Assembly (NCBI GenBank): GCA_007922225.1 | Contig: ML679970.1 | Span: 43,310,323 to 43,374,322 of the forward strand | Direction: 5' to 3' | Source: Emydura subglobosa | Lineage: Eukaryota > Chordata > Testudines > Chelidae | Length of the DNA: 64,000 nucleotides | Part shown: positions 1-43,400 of the stretch, one piece after another | Layout of the letters: every line of letters begins with the position of its first letter | How positions within the stretch are numbered: the stretch's first letter is position 1 | Made by a program: the position numbers and the translations under genes | The notes under the pieces: model-generated | What the model was told of the DNA's origin: nothing | Databases searched by the model: none | The model's input: only the letters and a program-made list of their open reading frames with translations

Positions 1-199
1 CTAGCTTGCTATGTGATTAGATGCTTTTCAGTGAGTTGTGATAGGTGTTTTAGGATGAGATGCTCGTACAGTTTAAGATGACACAAACCTGAAGTTCTTC
101 GATTTCTGTTGCATCCTTCCCCAGCTTTGAGAGTGCCACAACATGTGTTCATTGCCAGATCTTGGGTACTTTGTATGTGGTTGAGCATGTTTTAAACAA

Positions 200-1510
200 C
201 TTGAATAACCATTTTTTTTATTGCTAGTCCAGAGTGTTTTATATGGTCATAAATGTCATCTAGACTGTCGGTTTTGCCATTCTGGAGCTTAATTTGGTCG
301 TTGCATACTGTGCTCTAAAATTTTAAGTCTCCTGGCTCTTCTTGCCACTTAAGCCATATCCTGGGCTGTTTGTTCAGTGCCCGGCCGATAGGAGTTGTTG
401 TGTGACCTTGTCTGCAGTAATGTCATAGTGTTGCTCTGCCTTCCTTGGGTGATTGTTAAGCTTCCAGATGGTCATCCATGCTTCTTACTGCTGTAGGGCA
501 TGTCCATGCTCTCAGTGAGATTCTATTCTGAATTCTATTTTTCCTACTTCAGTACAGAGACCAATTCTTCACCAGATGTGATAGTACCCTCAGTGAATGG
601 GTCTGCATGGAACTTCTGCTTGAATTTTGCATACTGATTTGATAACTTGGATGTTGGTCCTGGCATATAATTTGTTCTCCAGCATTGTGGAATGTGCTTC
701 TTCGAGACAGTGCACGTCGCACTGACAAACTGGTCATAATTTTCTGGTATTGGTTCAGTATTTCTTACAATGGCATCTAGGTCATTGGAGAAGATCTTCC
801 ATTTCACTTTCTTAAAAGGAAAGCAGCACCAGAATGGTGCTGAGTTCAGCATTATGGCTGCACTGATCTGGATGGTGATGGGTTGGTGCTGTGAATGTGG
901 AATTGGGCCCAAACCAAGTTTGTTATATGGGCCATTATGTGGTTGCTGACAAATGCCAGGTCAGAGTTGTAGCCCCATTTCCATCAGCTGCTGTTGAAAG
1001 AACTGGCGAGTTTAGGATTGTGAATTATGCTCAGGTGGTGTGCATTTGCCCACGATTCAACTAGTTCACCATTTTCATCAGTTACGCTATAGCCCCATTT
1101 GACATTGTGATGGTTAAAGTCACCTGTGATCATCCACTTTTTGTCATGTTCAAGGTTATGTGGGCTAGTGAACTTGGATTGTTGCATGGCAGTTTATAGA
1201 TAGACATGGTGGAAATGCCACCAGTGTCTACAGTCGGACTTCAGTGTCATTATTATCAATCATTGATGTGTTGATCAGGTTAGACAGAAATGGCACAGCC
1301 ATATTGCTTGTGTGGTCTTTAAATGGCCAAATTCATCCCAAATATCCAGTGGTGATGATTAATCCCTCTACATCTCTCCTGGAGGCATAACACCTGGCAA
1401 TTATAGTCTGGGCACATTTTAGCTAGAAGGTCTTGTTTGGCACCCGAGAGCCCTTTAACATTTGCTGATATTATTGTCAGTGCCTGCCCTGATGAATGAA
1501 CTGTGGCAAC
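200..1510 (-). mobile_element. Non-LTR retrotransposon fragment, endonuclease and start of RT
   Basis: Read on the - strand from about 1500 downwards: ISANVKGLSGAKQDLLAKM (start of an APE-type endonuclease), QVLCLQE, then MITGDFNHHNVKWGYSV (the GDFN box) and a linker segment FSNDLDAIVRNTEPIPENYD. Frames are broken in several places. The motif order fits a LINE of the Jockey/L2/CR1 group, with the RT body lost below about position 200. It lies in a USP4 intron. Confidence 0.7.
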
Positions 1511-2139
1511 CTTCAGGTATGGTTATGCAGGTACGGTTACGCTGATGACTGTGTTGCTCTGCAGGCCTAGACACAGTATATTCAAGGACTATAGTAGTAG
1601 GTGTTCAGCAGGATTCCCAGATTCAGAGAAGCTGGCAGGGACCACTGTGTGAACACTCTCTTGTATCTATGTCCAGTGCATGCTGTCACTAGGTAAGATG
1701 TAGCATCTTGTTTCAGTGCTCAGTTTGGGAGGGCAGTGTTAGGGTCCCTAATTCATTAAAATGCCTCATCCCACATTCCATATGGGCAGTGCTGCTCATT
1801 GCTTCCCTGTTTGGGAATGCTCAGAAGCCCTCAAAGAAGAAAGGCAACTCATTAGTAACTATTCTTCGAGCATTGCCTTTACCCATTCACAATACCTTTG
1901 TTTTCCCTTTTACATCGGAGTTCTCCATGTAAATGGGTCTCTGCAGTTCAGAAGCAGGAATGAAGGGGATTGGGCTAGTGTGCTCCCTCACAGAACATTT
2001 GGAACCAGGAAAGGATGGGCATTTCCTGACCACACTGCTTTTGAAGAGGGTTCTGAAGCTTGATGCTGGATGGGAGGGGCCTTAAGTGCCACAAGTGTGA
2101 CTGCTATCTAGTTAAACTTAATACTCTTCTTGTTTCCAG

Positions 2140-33064
<30,925 letters not shown>

Positions 33065-33310
33065 GCCCAGCCTGCAGCACTCAGGCAGCTCGGCAGAGTT
33101 CTCTGTTTGAAGCCATGTCTGGAGCATCTAAGCATTGCTGTTCTTCCTTCAGTAGGATTCTCCAGCAGGAAATCTTGTGTCGGGGGGGATTGGTGCCTGT
33201 TGTCGTAAGATCGCTTTGGGAAGCCAAGAATGAGTTGACACTGGGATTTAGAGGCCAAAAATTATATATAGCAAAGCTTCAATAAAATTCTTTGTGACTC
33301 TGGCTGGGCT
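33065..33310 (+). other. USP4: USP4 3' UTR, proximal form
   Basis: Non-coding sequence after the stop, running to the AATAAA at 33281-33286 and a T/G-rich stretch about 10-40 bases beyond it. The cleavage point is inferred. Confidence 0.7.
33281..33286 (+). terminator. Poly(A) signal AATAAA for USP4 (proximal)
   Basis: Canonical hexamer 217 bases after the stop codon, followed by tttgtgactctgg, a G/T-rich downstream element. It is the first canonical signal after the gene. Confidence 0.75.
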
Positions 33311-36040
33311 GGATGCCTGGAGTTGGGGGAGGAGAGGCTTGGGCTGGACTGAGTTGTGGGGCTGGAGCTGAGGGATGGGGCCTTGGGGGGAGAGGATGAC
33401 TATAGGGTGCTGCAGAGATGAGAGAGTGGTATCATTTGGGCATGAATGCCATTCCTGGGCACGTGCCTTTTCCCTGCTCTCTGCTTAGCTGTCAGGCCCA
33501 GTAAGGATTTTCTCTGCCTAATGCCATCAGGCTTAGTGTCCAGGATTCCTGCTTCTGCACCAGCAGCTGCCTCTTCCAACCCCCCCAGTCCAAATGGCCA
33601 CCACTCCTGGCAGGTCTTTTCTTCTATCTGCCTTGGCATCTTTTTTCTTGTGCTGAGCAGCGGGGTTCATTTGCTCTTGTCCCTGTCTGCTGTTGACATT
33701 CTGGGCAGCTGAGCCCTGGGCCTTTTCCACATGCAGACATGGTATCGTTTTTGTCCCAGGAAAGTAGGAAATTCATTGGAAATGAAGTGCAGCACCTCCT
33801 GGCTGCTGCTGCCTGGAGAGAGCTGCACACTGATTGCAAAAATACACACCCCTCTGTGTACAGTAGGATATCCGCTCTGGTTCTCACTCTGACACTGTCA
33901 CAGGGCGAGATCTCAGCCTTTGAGACCCTAAATTCAGCCGTGTCTTGTCCTTTTCAGCCATATTCCACAATCCTTTGTGCCAGTTCCCATGGCACGTCAT
34001 AGGCGACATTTCTCTGCTCCATCCAGAAGGCAGGGCTAGTCCATCTCTGTGGAGGCTGGACTGCCTAGGGAGCTTCATTGTCTCCCCTCTTCCCTCCCAT
34101 CCCCTCACTGCAGCCTGCACCCCTGATGCTGATTGCCACTGCCTGTGAAGGGGAACAGGCCTGCGATCCCGTGCTGTGGTGATTAAAAAGGACTGGTAGG
34201 AAAAGGAACGTGCCCCATGAACCCCCAGAAACCTGCTGGTGAGCCCTAGACTGAGAATCCTCCCGATGGAGTTTGTGTCCCCATCCCCCCCCGTGCACAC
34301 GCATGGAGCGTTGGAGAGTTATATGCACCAGTGATCATCGCTGCTTTGTAATCTCCACCAGCTGCTGTGTAGACGGCCATACATTAACACTGCTCAGCCT
34401 TTCTGCCAGCTGCCCAGATGCTACTCCTTCCCAGGAGCAGGCCCAGTCAGAAAGTGGCCTCCCTCCCATCCAGCTTTCCCCACTGCTATCCACACTATCC
34501 AGGCTGGTGCCCTCCGCAGTGCCAACCGCATACAGGCACTGCCAGCTGCCCAGCCCAGCCCTCCCACTTGTTCATTTCCTAGCAGTTAAAAGGGAGAGAG
34601 GAAAGGTGCTGACTGGGGATGTAGTACAGAATTAAAGCTGCATTAGCTGGGTTTGCTGTGAAGGAGAAGGAAGCTGCTGTGTGTCCAGCCCTTGGGTTAG
34701 CATTACGCTGCTGCTCTGCGGGGCGGCTCTTTTAAAGCACTGAGGTTTGAGTGGTTTAGCTCATAATTGCTGATGCTTCTGCTGTTTGGTTCTTGGTTTG
34801 TTTGGGTTTTTACACCAGGCTTACATGGATTTTGTTTCTTTTCTTCACCCCTCACTGGGGGGAGGAAGCATTTAAAAGGCTAAATTTAAACTATAGCACT
34901 GCACTGGGTTTTTCTGTTTAGCATCTTTGATTGTGGGTTTTTCCCCCTTTAAAATAAAAAATCTGGGGCGAGTGTGGGGGGAAAAAAGTAAGAAAAGGTC
35001 CTGTTAAAAATGAAGAACAATATAATGTAAGAGATGTGCTTCCCCTTCCATATTGACACAAGAAACCTTGCCATTTTCCTTTGTACGCTCAGACTGACTA
35101 TACATCCATCAGGCTGAATGGCTGATTCTTGGACCTTCAATTTAAATCTCTTCTAAAAGTAAAAAGAGTGACAGAAATCAGGCTTTCTCCTTTGCCCCTC
35201 AGCTGATTGGGTTCTGATTGGTGTGTGCATTCTGTATAATGTCAAATCTGGTTTTAGACAGGCACTTTGTAAGTGGCTGACTTTGTTGTACAAAGAAGAA
35301 ATAAAGAAGAGTGGTTTGCACTGAATTTTGACTTTCTACTGTCATCAATTCAGAGGAGAATGAATAGGCTGCCCCTGCCCCTTTAAGAGATGGGCTAATT
35401 CACAGGGGAATGCTCCTGGGAAGAGGCTGAAAGGCAGGAGGGAAATGCTGGTAGCACAAGCAGCAGCTTATCTTCTACTTCCTGATCACCCAAGCACAGA
35501 TGGCCCATGTGACACACTCAAACTGCTGCCAGCTGGACCAGTTTAGGACTTGTGTGCTTCTGGGCAGCTGACCTGCACCCAATCACCATGAACAATTCAC
35601 ACAGGCTGTCAGGTTTCATTCTTGCTAGGTTTGGATTTTTGTCACTTTTGGAACAATGAAGGTTTAACTCTCCTCTCAAAATGAGGGTTTTGCCCCAACC
35701 TTCTTATGGCATTGCCACTGCTCCACCATTGTGAGAGGGTGATTGCGATATTCTGTGCTATCCATTGTAAAAGTGAACCATGAAATAATGTTGTTAACTC
35801 AGTAACCAGGTTGCTATACTCAAAAACAAATTAGCCCAAACTCGTCAGCTGTTAGCACTGCCTTCAGAGGGGTCTGTCTGAGTGCAGAGAAGGATTTGGC
35901 TGACTGTTTCCCCATCAGTTTGATGTGTGAAGGTGGATCTTGGTTTCTGTGGGAGTATGGACAATGGCTACTTCTCACCACCTCAGCCAAATTGGCCAAG
36001 CCTTGCCTGTCCTAGTGAAGACCATTCGTGGCCTTTGGGT
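33310..36040 (+). other. Downstream of USP4, no repeat or gene recognised
   Basis: Relatively repeat-poor. It may include a long USP4 3' UTR up to about 35.33 kb. No open frame with recognisable content. Confidence 0.4.
35300..35305 (+). terminator. Possible distal poly(A) signal
   Basis: A second AATAAA about 2.2 kb after the USP4 stop, followed by gtggtttgc. The stretch 33.3-35.3 kb shows no recognisable repeat, so a longer 3' UTR is possible. A chance hexamer is equally possible. Confidence 0.3.
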
Positions 36041-36042
36041 TG

Positions 36043-36290
36043 TCTGTAAGGTCTTCTCTACACACAGATTTGCACTGATCTAGTTGAACCAAAATCAGCA
36101 CCCACATAGGAGTTTGCATGGGCTTAGCTAAACTGGTTTAAGAACGGTTTGTTTCAGTTTAGACTAAATCTGTTCCCGATAAACTTCAGTTAAGCCACAC
36201 TCAGCGTGCTTTAAACTGAAATCAGAGCATCCATCCTGGTTTGCAACCATGTAGCAGGCTGCCTTGAGCTAAACTGGCATGACACGAAGT
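36043..36290. mobile_element. Probable MITE
   Basis: Begins gtcttctctacacacagatt and contains several nested inverted motifs around taaactggtttaa and cagtttagactaaa. The gtct-acac start resembles the element at 37.6 kb. No clear target duplication. Confidence 0.35.
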
Positions 36291-37279
36291 ATACACAAGC
36301 TCTTGGTTCCCCAGTTTGGTTCCTCCTTGCAGAGCCCAGAGGCGGGAAAGGTGCCAGCCGCCTGCCTGTCACTACTTTGAGCCCCTGCAGTGAGCATAGC
36401 CGTTGCACTCGGCCTTCCCACCAGGAGAGGCTGGCACAGGCCAGCTCCAGAGCCGGAAGGAGAGCTGCCCACCCACAGGAGCGGGGTCTCATAGTGATGG
36501 AAGAGGCTACCTCCAGCAACAGAATAGCCTGAATAGGCAGTAGTCCTGGCCTGGATTAATCTGCCCAGTTTAGGAGCCTAGGAACAGGTCTCTGGGCAGG
36601 CAGCCCAGTGCCCCAGAAGAGTCTGAAAAAGCCTCACAAGTGGAGATTGTCACAGGCATCCTCACGTTCCTCCTCCTTAGTCTCCAGGGCCTTCTGGCTT
36701 TTGCTGCTGAAGTGGCAGGAACCAACGGTTTGGCCAGATGCATTAATGTCTTTTGCTCTTCCCAGACACCTTCTTGAGAGGAGGGAGAATCTCCTGCTCA
36801 GGGGGGTAGGGGCTGTCTCCCTGAAGCAGCCACAAGAGTCTCTGAGAAGGATTGCATTAGGTGTGTGTTCTCTGCGCTGGTCACCTCCCCTGTAAGAGGA
36901 CTGACACCAAACACTTGCCCCTGTTCCTGAGGGAGCAAGGCCAAGAGAAAGTGCTCCCAGTGCATCCTTGGCACAAAAGATCCGTGGAACCTGAGCTTGT
37001 GTCCTGCAGAAGATAGAGAACAATGGCAAGTGCAGAGCAGGCTGTAGGAGCTGTCAAAGCCTGAGACTGCGGCCGAGCAAGATGCAGAGCTTCCTCCTGA
37101 GACAAGCAGTGCTGTGCTTGTGTGTGCAGGTGAACCACCTTAAATGTCACACAGGAGAGTGGAGTCCAGTTAGGAAACCACAGATGAAATGATGCCGAAG
37201 GACTATGAGACACCCCATTCATTATGTGATGGGGTTGCTTGTAATAGTAGGAGATGGGACATGATGACCCAGGGGCTCC
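36290..37279 (+). other. Intergenic, unassigned
   Basis: Balanced composition, no repeat signature or coding evidence that I can support. Confidence 0.4.
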
Positions 37280-38724
37280 CTTCCAGGCCCGGTTTTGCAT
37301 CCCTGCCCATCCTGGCTAATAGCCATTGAGGGACCCATGCTTCATGAACTTGTCTAGTTCTTTTTTTAATCCTGTTATAGTCTTGGTCTTCACAACATCC
37401 TCTGGCAAGGAGTTCCACAGGTTGACTGTGCGTTGTGTAAAGAGATACTTCCTTTAGTTTGTTTTAAGCCTGCTGCCTATTAATTTCATTGTGGTGACTC
37501 CTAGTTTTCTGTGTTATGAGAAGGAGTAAATAACTCTTCCTGATCTCCGCAACAGCATGATTCTATAAACCTCTATCATATCCCCCCTTAGCCATCTCTT
37601 CTCCAAACTGAAAAGTCCCAGGGCATGTCTAAACTCAAACATAAGTTGACCTATATTAGTTACTATATTAATTACTGCGGCGGTTCATGTCCACATGACC
37701 CTCCTTGGGTCAGTGGTGGGCATCCTCAGCAGGACCGCTTCCACTGACCTAAGAGGGGCAGTATGGGGAGCTGAGAGCCCAAGCTCCTGGGCTCCCAGTG
37801 AACTGCCTCGTGTCCCCCTCCCACCCCCCCACCGTTCCTGCTGGGAGCAGTGGAAGCCGCCTGGGGCTTCTCCCTTCCCCATTCCCTGCCATGAGCCAGG
37901 CAGCCTTGTCAGTTTCATGGCTCACTGAACGGTGAAATTGACAAGGCTGCCCTGGGGAGCGGTGGGGGGCTGCCTGGGCTGGGAGCCAGGTCTGAGGGTG
38001 CCTAGGCTTTCTTATCAATTTCATGGCTCCTGACGACAGTCAACAGCCGATGCAAGTGTCTGCACAGACTCTGTGTTACCTTAATTACACTGACATAAGC
38101 CTTACACCTCTTGTGGAGGTGGAGTTGTTGTCTGTGTAGTAGGGCACTTACAGCAGGGGGAGGAAGGCTGAAATGTAGACACTGACATAATTAGGTTGAC
38201 ATAAGCTGCCTTATCTTGACCTAACTGTGTAGTAGTGTGTAATCGCTCCTCCTGTGGCCGCTGTTCCATACCGCTAATCATTTTTGTTGCTCTTTTCTGT
38301 ACCTTTTCCAATTTCAATATATCTTTTTTGAGATGGGGCGACCAGAGCTGCACGCAGTATTCAAGCTGTATGTGGGCATACCATGGATTTCCAGAGAGGC
38401 AATACAATATTTTCTGTCTTATCTATCCCTTTCCTAATGATCCCAACATCCTGTTCGATTTTTTTGACTGCCACCGCACATTGAGTGGATGTTTTCAGAG
38501 AACGATCCACAATGACTCCAAGATCTTTCTTGAGTGGTAACAGCTAATTCAGACCCCATCATTTTATATCTATAGTTGGGATTATGTTTTCCAATATGCA
38601 TTGAATTGCATCTGCCATTTTGCTGCCCAGACACCCAATTTTGTGAGATCCCTTTGTAACTTTTCACAGTCTGCTTTGGACTGAATTATCTCGAGTAGTT
38701 TTGTATCATCTGCAAATTGCACTG
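37280..38724 (-). mobile_element. Older CR1, split by a MITE
   Basis: Antisense CR1 text in two blocks: 37280-37621 (ggagttccacaggttgactg, ctcttctccaaactgaaaag) and 38233-38724 (gctgttccataccgctaatc, catcctgttcgatttttttg, cagtctgctttggactgaat). They are adjacent parts of one LINE. About 600 bp of unrelated sequence separates them. Confidence 0.75.
37622..38232. mobile_element. MITE inserted in the older CR1
   Basis: Starts ggcatgtctaaactcaaaca and ends near gacctaactgtgtagtagtg, with related inverted motifs (cataagttgacc / ggttgacataag). Inside, 37902-37919 and 37934-37951 form an 18-bp stem with one mismatch (cagccttgtcagtttca / tgaaattgacaaggctg). Boundaries come from the continuity of the host CR1. 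Confidence 0.6.
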
Positions 38725-39054
38725 GTCATTGACCTTTGCTGCCTCTCATGACACCAACCTTGGGTGCTGGAAGGATGGTGGGGTTGAGAGTGACAAGGGG
38801 GGGGCACTGGAAAGATATTGTAAGAAGGGAGGCCAGGGGATGAGCTCTGGGGTGGAAGTGAGGAGAAGTGTGGGACAGTTGAATTCCTCAGCAATGCCGG
38901 GGAAGCAGTTGGCGAGATCGGAGACTCACGGAAAGGACAGAGACATGGCAAGGACTGTAGAGCAGTGACTGTGATGGGAACAGGTCTGTGACACGCAGCA
39001 GCCTGTAATCATAGGAAGCGGGGCTCACTGCAGCCACGTGCAGGTAACTTCAGT

Positions 39055-39600
39055 GCAGCCAAGTAAAAGATCACACATATAAGGACTAAGCAGGTAGGTT
39101 CCACATACAGGATGGGGGACTATGTCCTGGAAAGCAGCGACTCTGAAAAAGACTTGGGAGTCGTAATGGAAACCAGTTGACTATGGACTCCCAGTTGAAT
39201 CTGGTGGTTAAGAGGAAGTTGTTTGGGTATGTAAACAGAAGAACCTCATACAGGAGGTGATATTGCCTCTGTACACAGCCATTGGTGAGACCATTGTTGG
39301 AATATTACATCCTGTCCAGTCCACCCTTCAAAAAGGCTGTGAAAGGAAATTAGAAAGGGTTCAGAGAAGAGGTACATCAATGATTTGAGGTCTGGAAACC
39401 CTGCCTCAAAGTGAGAGACTTCAGGAGCTCAATCTATTTCATTCTCCAAAGGAAGGTTGGGGTGACTTGATCGCAGTGTATACTTACGTTTACCTGTACG
39501 GGGAGAAGATATTTGGGAGTACAGAGCTTTAGATACACTTTTTACTTTAGTCTTTAAAATCAACATAGATGAATTGAGAAAATACTGCAACTCCTTTGGA
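39055..39600 (+). mobile_element. Old CR1/L3 3' fragment
   Basis: Degenerate sense text encoding DLGVVMETQLTMDSQLN-like, VRPLLEYYILSS-like and FREEVHQ pieces of the CR1 RT C-terminus. Several stops. Confidence 0.6.
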
Positions 39601-41520
39601 TTTAGAGCACATGACCCCTTTAAAACCTCATCCTGAGACAGAGGAAGTGCTGATGTTCCGGGGAAGAATAGTCAAGGTAGGGAGAACAACAGGTGTCTGT
39701 GTCTGTGTCTGTCCGTCCAGCCGAGGCCTGCAGTGCGCAGGCTCTCAATTAGCGAAGCAGCTGAGAACCAGCCTTGGGGAATAGAGCAGCTGACCAGGGG
39801 ATGCCCCAAGACAGGAGCCAGGAGGAGCACAGTGTCAAGAAGGAATCACTGGAGAAGGACAAACGGGAGCTGGACCTAGTATCACTGTCACCCAGGGCTG
39901 TGTGGGGCTGTGAGTATTGGGGCATGTAACTGCATTGGGAATAAGGAGGGAGGGTATTGCTCTTTGTGGGTTTGTAGAGAGAGGTAGAAGGTGTTTGTTG
40001 GAAAAAGTTGATCAGCGCCAAAGATGACCAGGAGCACCCAAGACTCTCTGCCAGACTGGAACTGTGCCCCAGATTCCTGAATGCTGAGTGTAGACGCAGT
40101 GCTCGGCGTCTATTGTTTTACGTTGTAGTACCACTGGGCCAGTAGGTCTTCATGTTGAATGTCACCCTGTTTTACCGCTCCCCTTATCTTCTCCCCTTTG
40201 CTTTTTCTCCATTGCTTTGTAAATAAATATTTCCCTTTCCTATATTCATGGTACTATTCTGATGAGGTGTGGGTGTTTGTTTCGGGGATTTGGAACAGGT
40301 GCCTCTGGGGTGGAAGGGAGTTTCCCTGCTGCGTTCCTGCACTTGCCTTTTCTTGGTTGCAGCCACCTACCAGACGGACTTCATCTTGGCAATGAGGGTG
40401 CTATAGTTACACTATAATCCATTATGCAGATGTTTATTCTTGTTCACACTAACCAAATAAATGCACATTTCCAGGCAAAATATAATAACTCTTACCCATA
40501 ACTATCAAATAACTTCACGAATCTCACCTACTAGTTCTACTTTAATTTCCCTTCAAAGCATCAAGAGGGGCTCGAGGCCACTAGATATTCACAACACAAA
40601 TACCAACAGGGAGGGGGTTGTCGATAGTCTGCAGTGCATAGTCACAAGATATCAATAGTCACTCTGCCTTTTTCTTGTGGTGCTACCTCGTGGGTTATAC
40701 CTAATCTTCCAGAGGTTAGATTTGACCTTCTAAAGGTGTCCCCCTTGTATTTATTTATTTATTAATTCAATTATTATGCAAAATAAAACAGCTCCACCAG
40801 GAGAGAATGAGAATCACCTGCTCCAGAACCCCCTATAACCTGCTGGTTCGGGCATATACTGGAGATGTAGATTCCAGCCCCTGCTCCAAAGATGGCAGAG
40901 CAGGATTCACACTGAAAAAGTCCTGCCCTGCTCGGCTCTGCCTCTCTCTGGTGTGAATTAGGCATGGTCAGAGAATACCCACTGGCTGGGGGCTGACAGG
41001 TGATCGAGACGGCAGCTGCTCGTGTGAGAATCCCACGGAGAGGTGTGAGCTGTGCGCTGAGCAGCTTATGAGTGGTGTTGAGGGGACATCAGGACTTAGG
41101 CCGTTTTGACCATGCCCACTGGCAAAAATGTAGGCACCTGTGAAGATTTTGGCCCCTCCAGAGGTGTTGTGATGTCAGTGGCACCCAAACGTTGGGTCTG
41201 GGTTTCAAACATGTCAATTAGGCCCCTCAGTTCCTTTTGCATCTGGCCTTAGATGCTCTGATGGGTCCCTTCTGGCGTCACATCTGACGTAGGACGTGTG
41301 AGTTAATGGAATGGTCGCTCCTATCGAACTAGCAGACAGGCTTTACTGAGAGCTGGACGTGTGTGTGTGGGGGGGAGTAGCTCTGGGGCGTGGGGAAGCG
41401 TAGGTGGAGCAGGGGATCACGGGGTGGGGCACCAGCAGAGAATTCCTGGTGGGTGGTGCCCCATTGCCCTAGGCTACTCTGGTGAGGTCTGGGGCAGAAG
41501 GGGGGAGGGGTTAGCAGCAG
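39600..41520 (+). other. Intergenic, unassigned
   Basis: Holds a (tgtctg)n run at about 39692-39712 and a (tatt)n run at 40749-40766. No other structure recognised. Confidence 0.4.
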
Positions 41521-41529
41521 TTTCCCTCG

Positions 41530-41860
41530 GGACAGTGTGAGCGCCTGTGCACATCCACGGGGGAGGTGGCGGGTAAGTGTGGGCGCAGGGGGCAGCCCTA
41601 GCCAGGGGGGAGGGGGCAAGAAGGTTCCGTGGCAGTTGGAGGGAGCTGGCTGTTGGGTGGGAGCGCGCAGGACAGACTGACGTGGCAGCAGCTCTGAGGA
41701 AGGAGGCTGGTGGCAACACTAACTTGGATTTTGCTTGTCCTGCCAGTGTTACTAGCCAGAAGGACCAAGAGCCGGAGAGGGGACGAGACCAGGCGAGGCC
41801 TGCCCAGAAAGGCCCAGCCCCAACTGGTTTTGCTAGTCCAGTCACTCGACCCATGGTGAG
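41530..41860 (+). promoter_or_regulatory. CpG-enriched stretch, candidate promoter/5' UTR exon region
   Basis: More CpG than its surroundings (about 13 in 330 bases) with two good donor-like sites (gtaagt at 41573, gtgagt at 41856) and an acceptor-like tgtcctgccag at 41744-41745. The C3orf62-like gene needs an upstream non-coding exon, and this is the most promoter-like sequence between the genes. No TATA box or long frame is evident. Speculative. Confidence 0.25.
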
Positions 41861-42249
41861 TAGGGAGGAGAAAAGAGAGTGCTGATCCCCCTCCACAAAC
41901 CGGGAACATGAATCTGCAGTGTGGGTCTTCTCTGACGGAAGAGCAAACCCTGAACTGCGTCGGGTCGATCAAAGATGTGCTGCTTCTGTCAAGAGAAACC
42001 GGAGGGGCCAGAGAGTTGGCGGGATGCTGACCTATGTGAGCGGCAATTGCTCTTCCAACCTCGTCACTTATCACCTCCTTAGAGAGAACAGCTACTGCCT
42101 GTGCTCAGAAAAGACGCGCACAATGCTGCCGGCTAGGGATAGCGGTCTGTTCAGGGAAGAGGCTATTGGGTATTCGGGGAGAAACACTCAGTCGCTCCTA
42201 GGGAAGCTCTTCCCCTTTGTATAAATAATGAAATGGTCACATTACTGTC

Positions 42250-42345
42250 TCTTTCCCAAGTCAGGCAGAGCCAGGATCCAAACATGAGTCTCCCACATCC
42301 CAAGAATGGCCCCAACCACTGAGCTTAGAGAGGCTGTATCTCTCC
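42250..42345 (-). repeat. tRNA-related SINE head, antisense
   Basis: Text gccaggatccaaacatgagt and ccccaaccactgagcttaga is the antisense of a MIR-like tRNA head (ctaa-ccactgggctat). The sense form is seen near 61210. Short and degenerate. Confidence 0.4.
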
Positions 42346-43400
42346 CTCCATCTGGCCTACAGACAGCAGCCTTCCTCCTGACCCAACCCTGCACTTCAGT
42401 GCAAGAATAGGTCCCTCTTCTGTGCTGAATGAGGCAGGGGTCCTGTGGATAAAATACTGTGCAAGGAAGTAATTACATGGCATTACAACGCCTATGCACA
42501 AGGCAGACAAATTAAGATTACAGAGGCAACATTGAGCTGTCCTCCCCCTCCATTTCCCCACCCTCTGGTTCCTGCTAGCCCCTCTCACCCACAGACTTTC
42601 TCAACCCAAACTCCCAATTTCTCACCCTTCTGTATTGCAGTCCTCCTCCTCCTCCTGGTGCCAGAAGTGGGAGCACTGTGAGCAGGAGGGAGAGTCTGAT
42701 TCCAGTTCCAGGGCCTGGCACCACAGCCACCCCAGCAGCTGGGAGCAATGATTGCAGGGCAAGTCCTGCCCAGCCCCTGCCGCTCTGGATGGACCATGCT
42801 CAGTGGAGATGGCACACGTGCAGTCTGGTTGCACACAGGAGCCCCAAGGGGATGGAGCATGCTCAGTGCAATTAGAAGCTCCAAAGAATTTAGCAGCCAA
42901 ACACCAACAAGTCAATACTGTGCGTGTGCAAACAGATTTTCAGAGGCCAAATTTGGGTGAATTTTCACAAAGGTGGTAAAAGTGACACCAACATGAATTT
43001 CTTGCTAAATTTCAAGTCCCTGCTCCAGAGCACAGAGGGGCTAGAACTTCACAACAAAACAGATGTAAGATTTTTTTTTTTAGTATGGGCAAGAAGTTCA
43101 CGCTGGTCTTGTTCTTGGAAGTGGCTATGCCATTATCACTGAAACTTTCCCCCAAAAAATTCAGCCTTAGGGAGACATTTGGCATGGAAACTTTAAGCCC
43201 AAATGGTGAAGGTTTTTGGCAAAATTATAAGCAATTAAAAATAGAGTCTTATGATGGTATGTGTTGGGCAACTTTACGATAGGTGGTGCGACTTGTCCTG
43301 CCTATAATAAAGAAAAATGGGCCTGTCAGTAACAATTCAACCAAAAAAATTAAATCAGCTTAACTTCAGTACCTGGAAAGATAATAGTGCAAATAATCAA
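42345..43400 (+). other. Intergenic, unassigned
   Basis: Includes a (cct)n run at 42641-42656 and a T run near 43072-43081. No gene or repeat family recognised. Confidence 0.4.

Noticed and set aside
41474..42074. Overlapping 140- and 158-codon minus-strand frames
   Set aside because: Pro/Leu/Ser-rich low-complexity translations of GC-rich DNA with no motifs or splice context.
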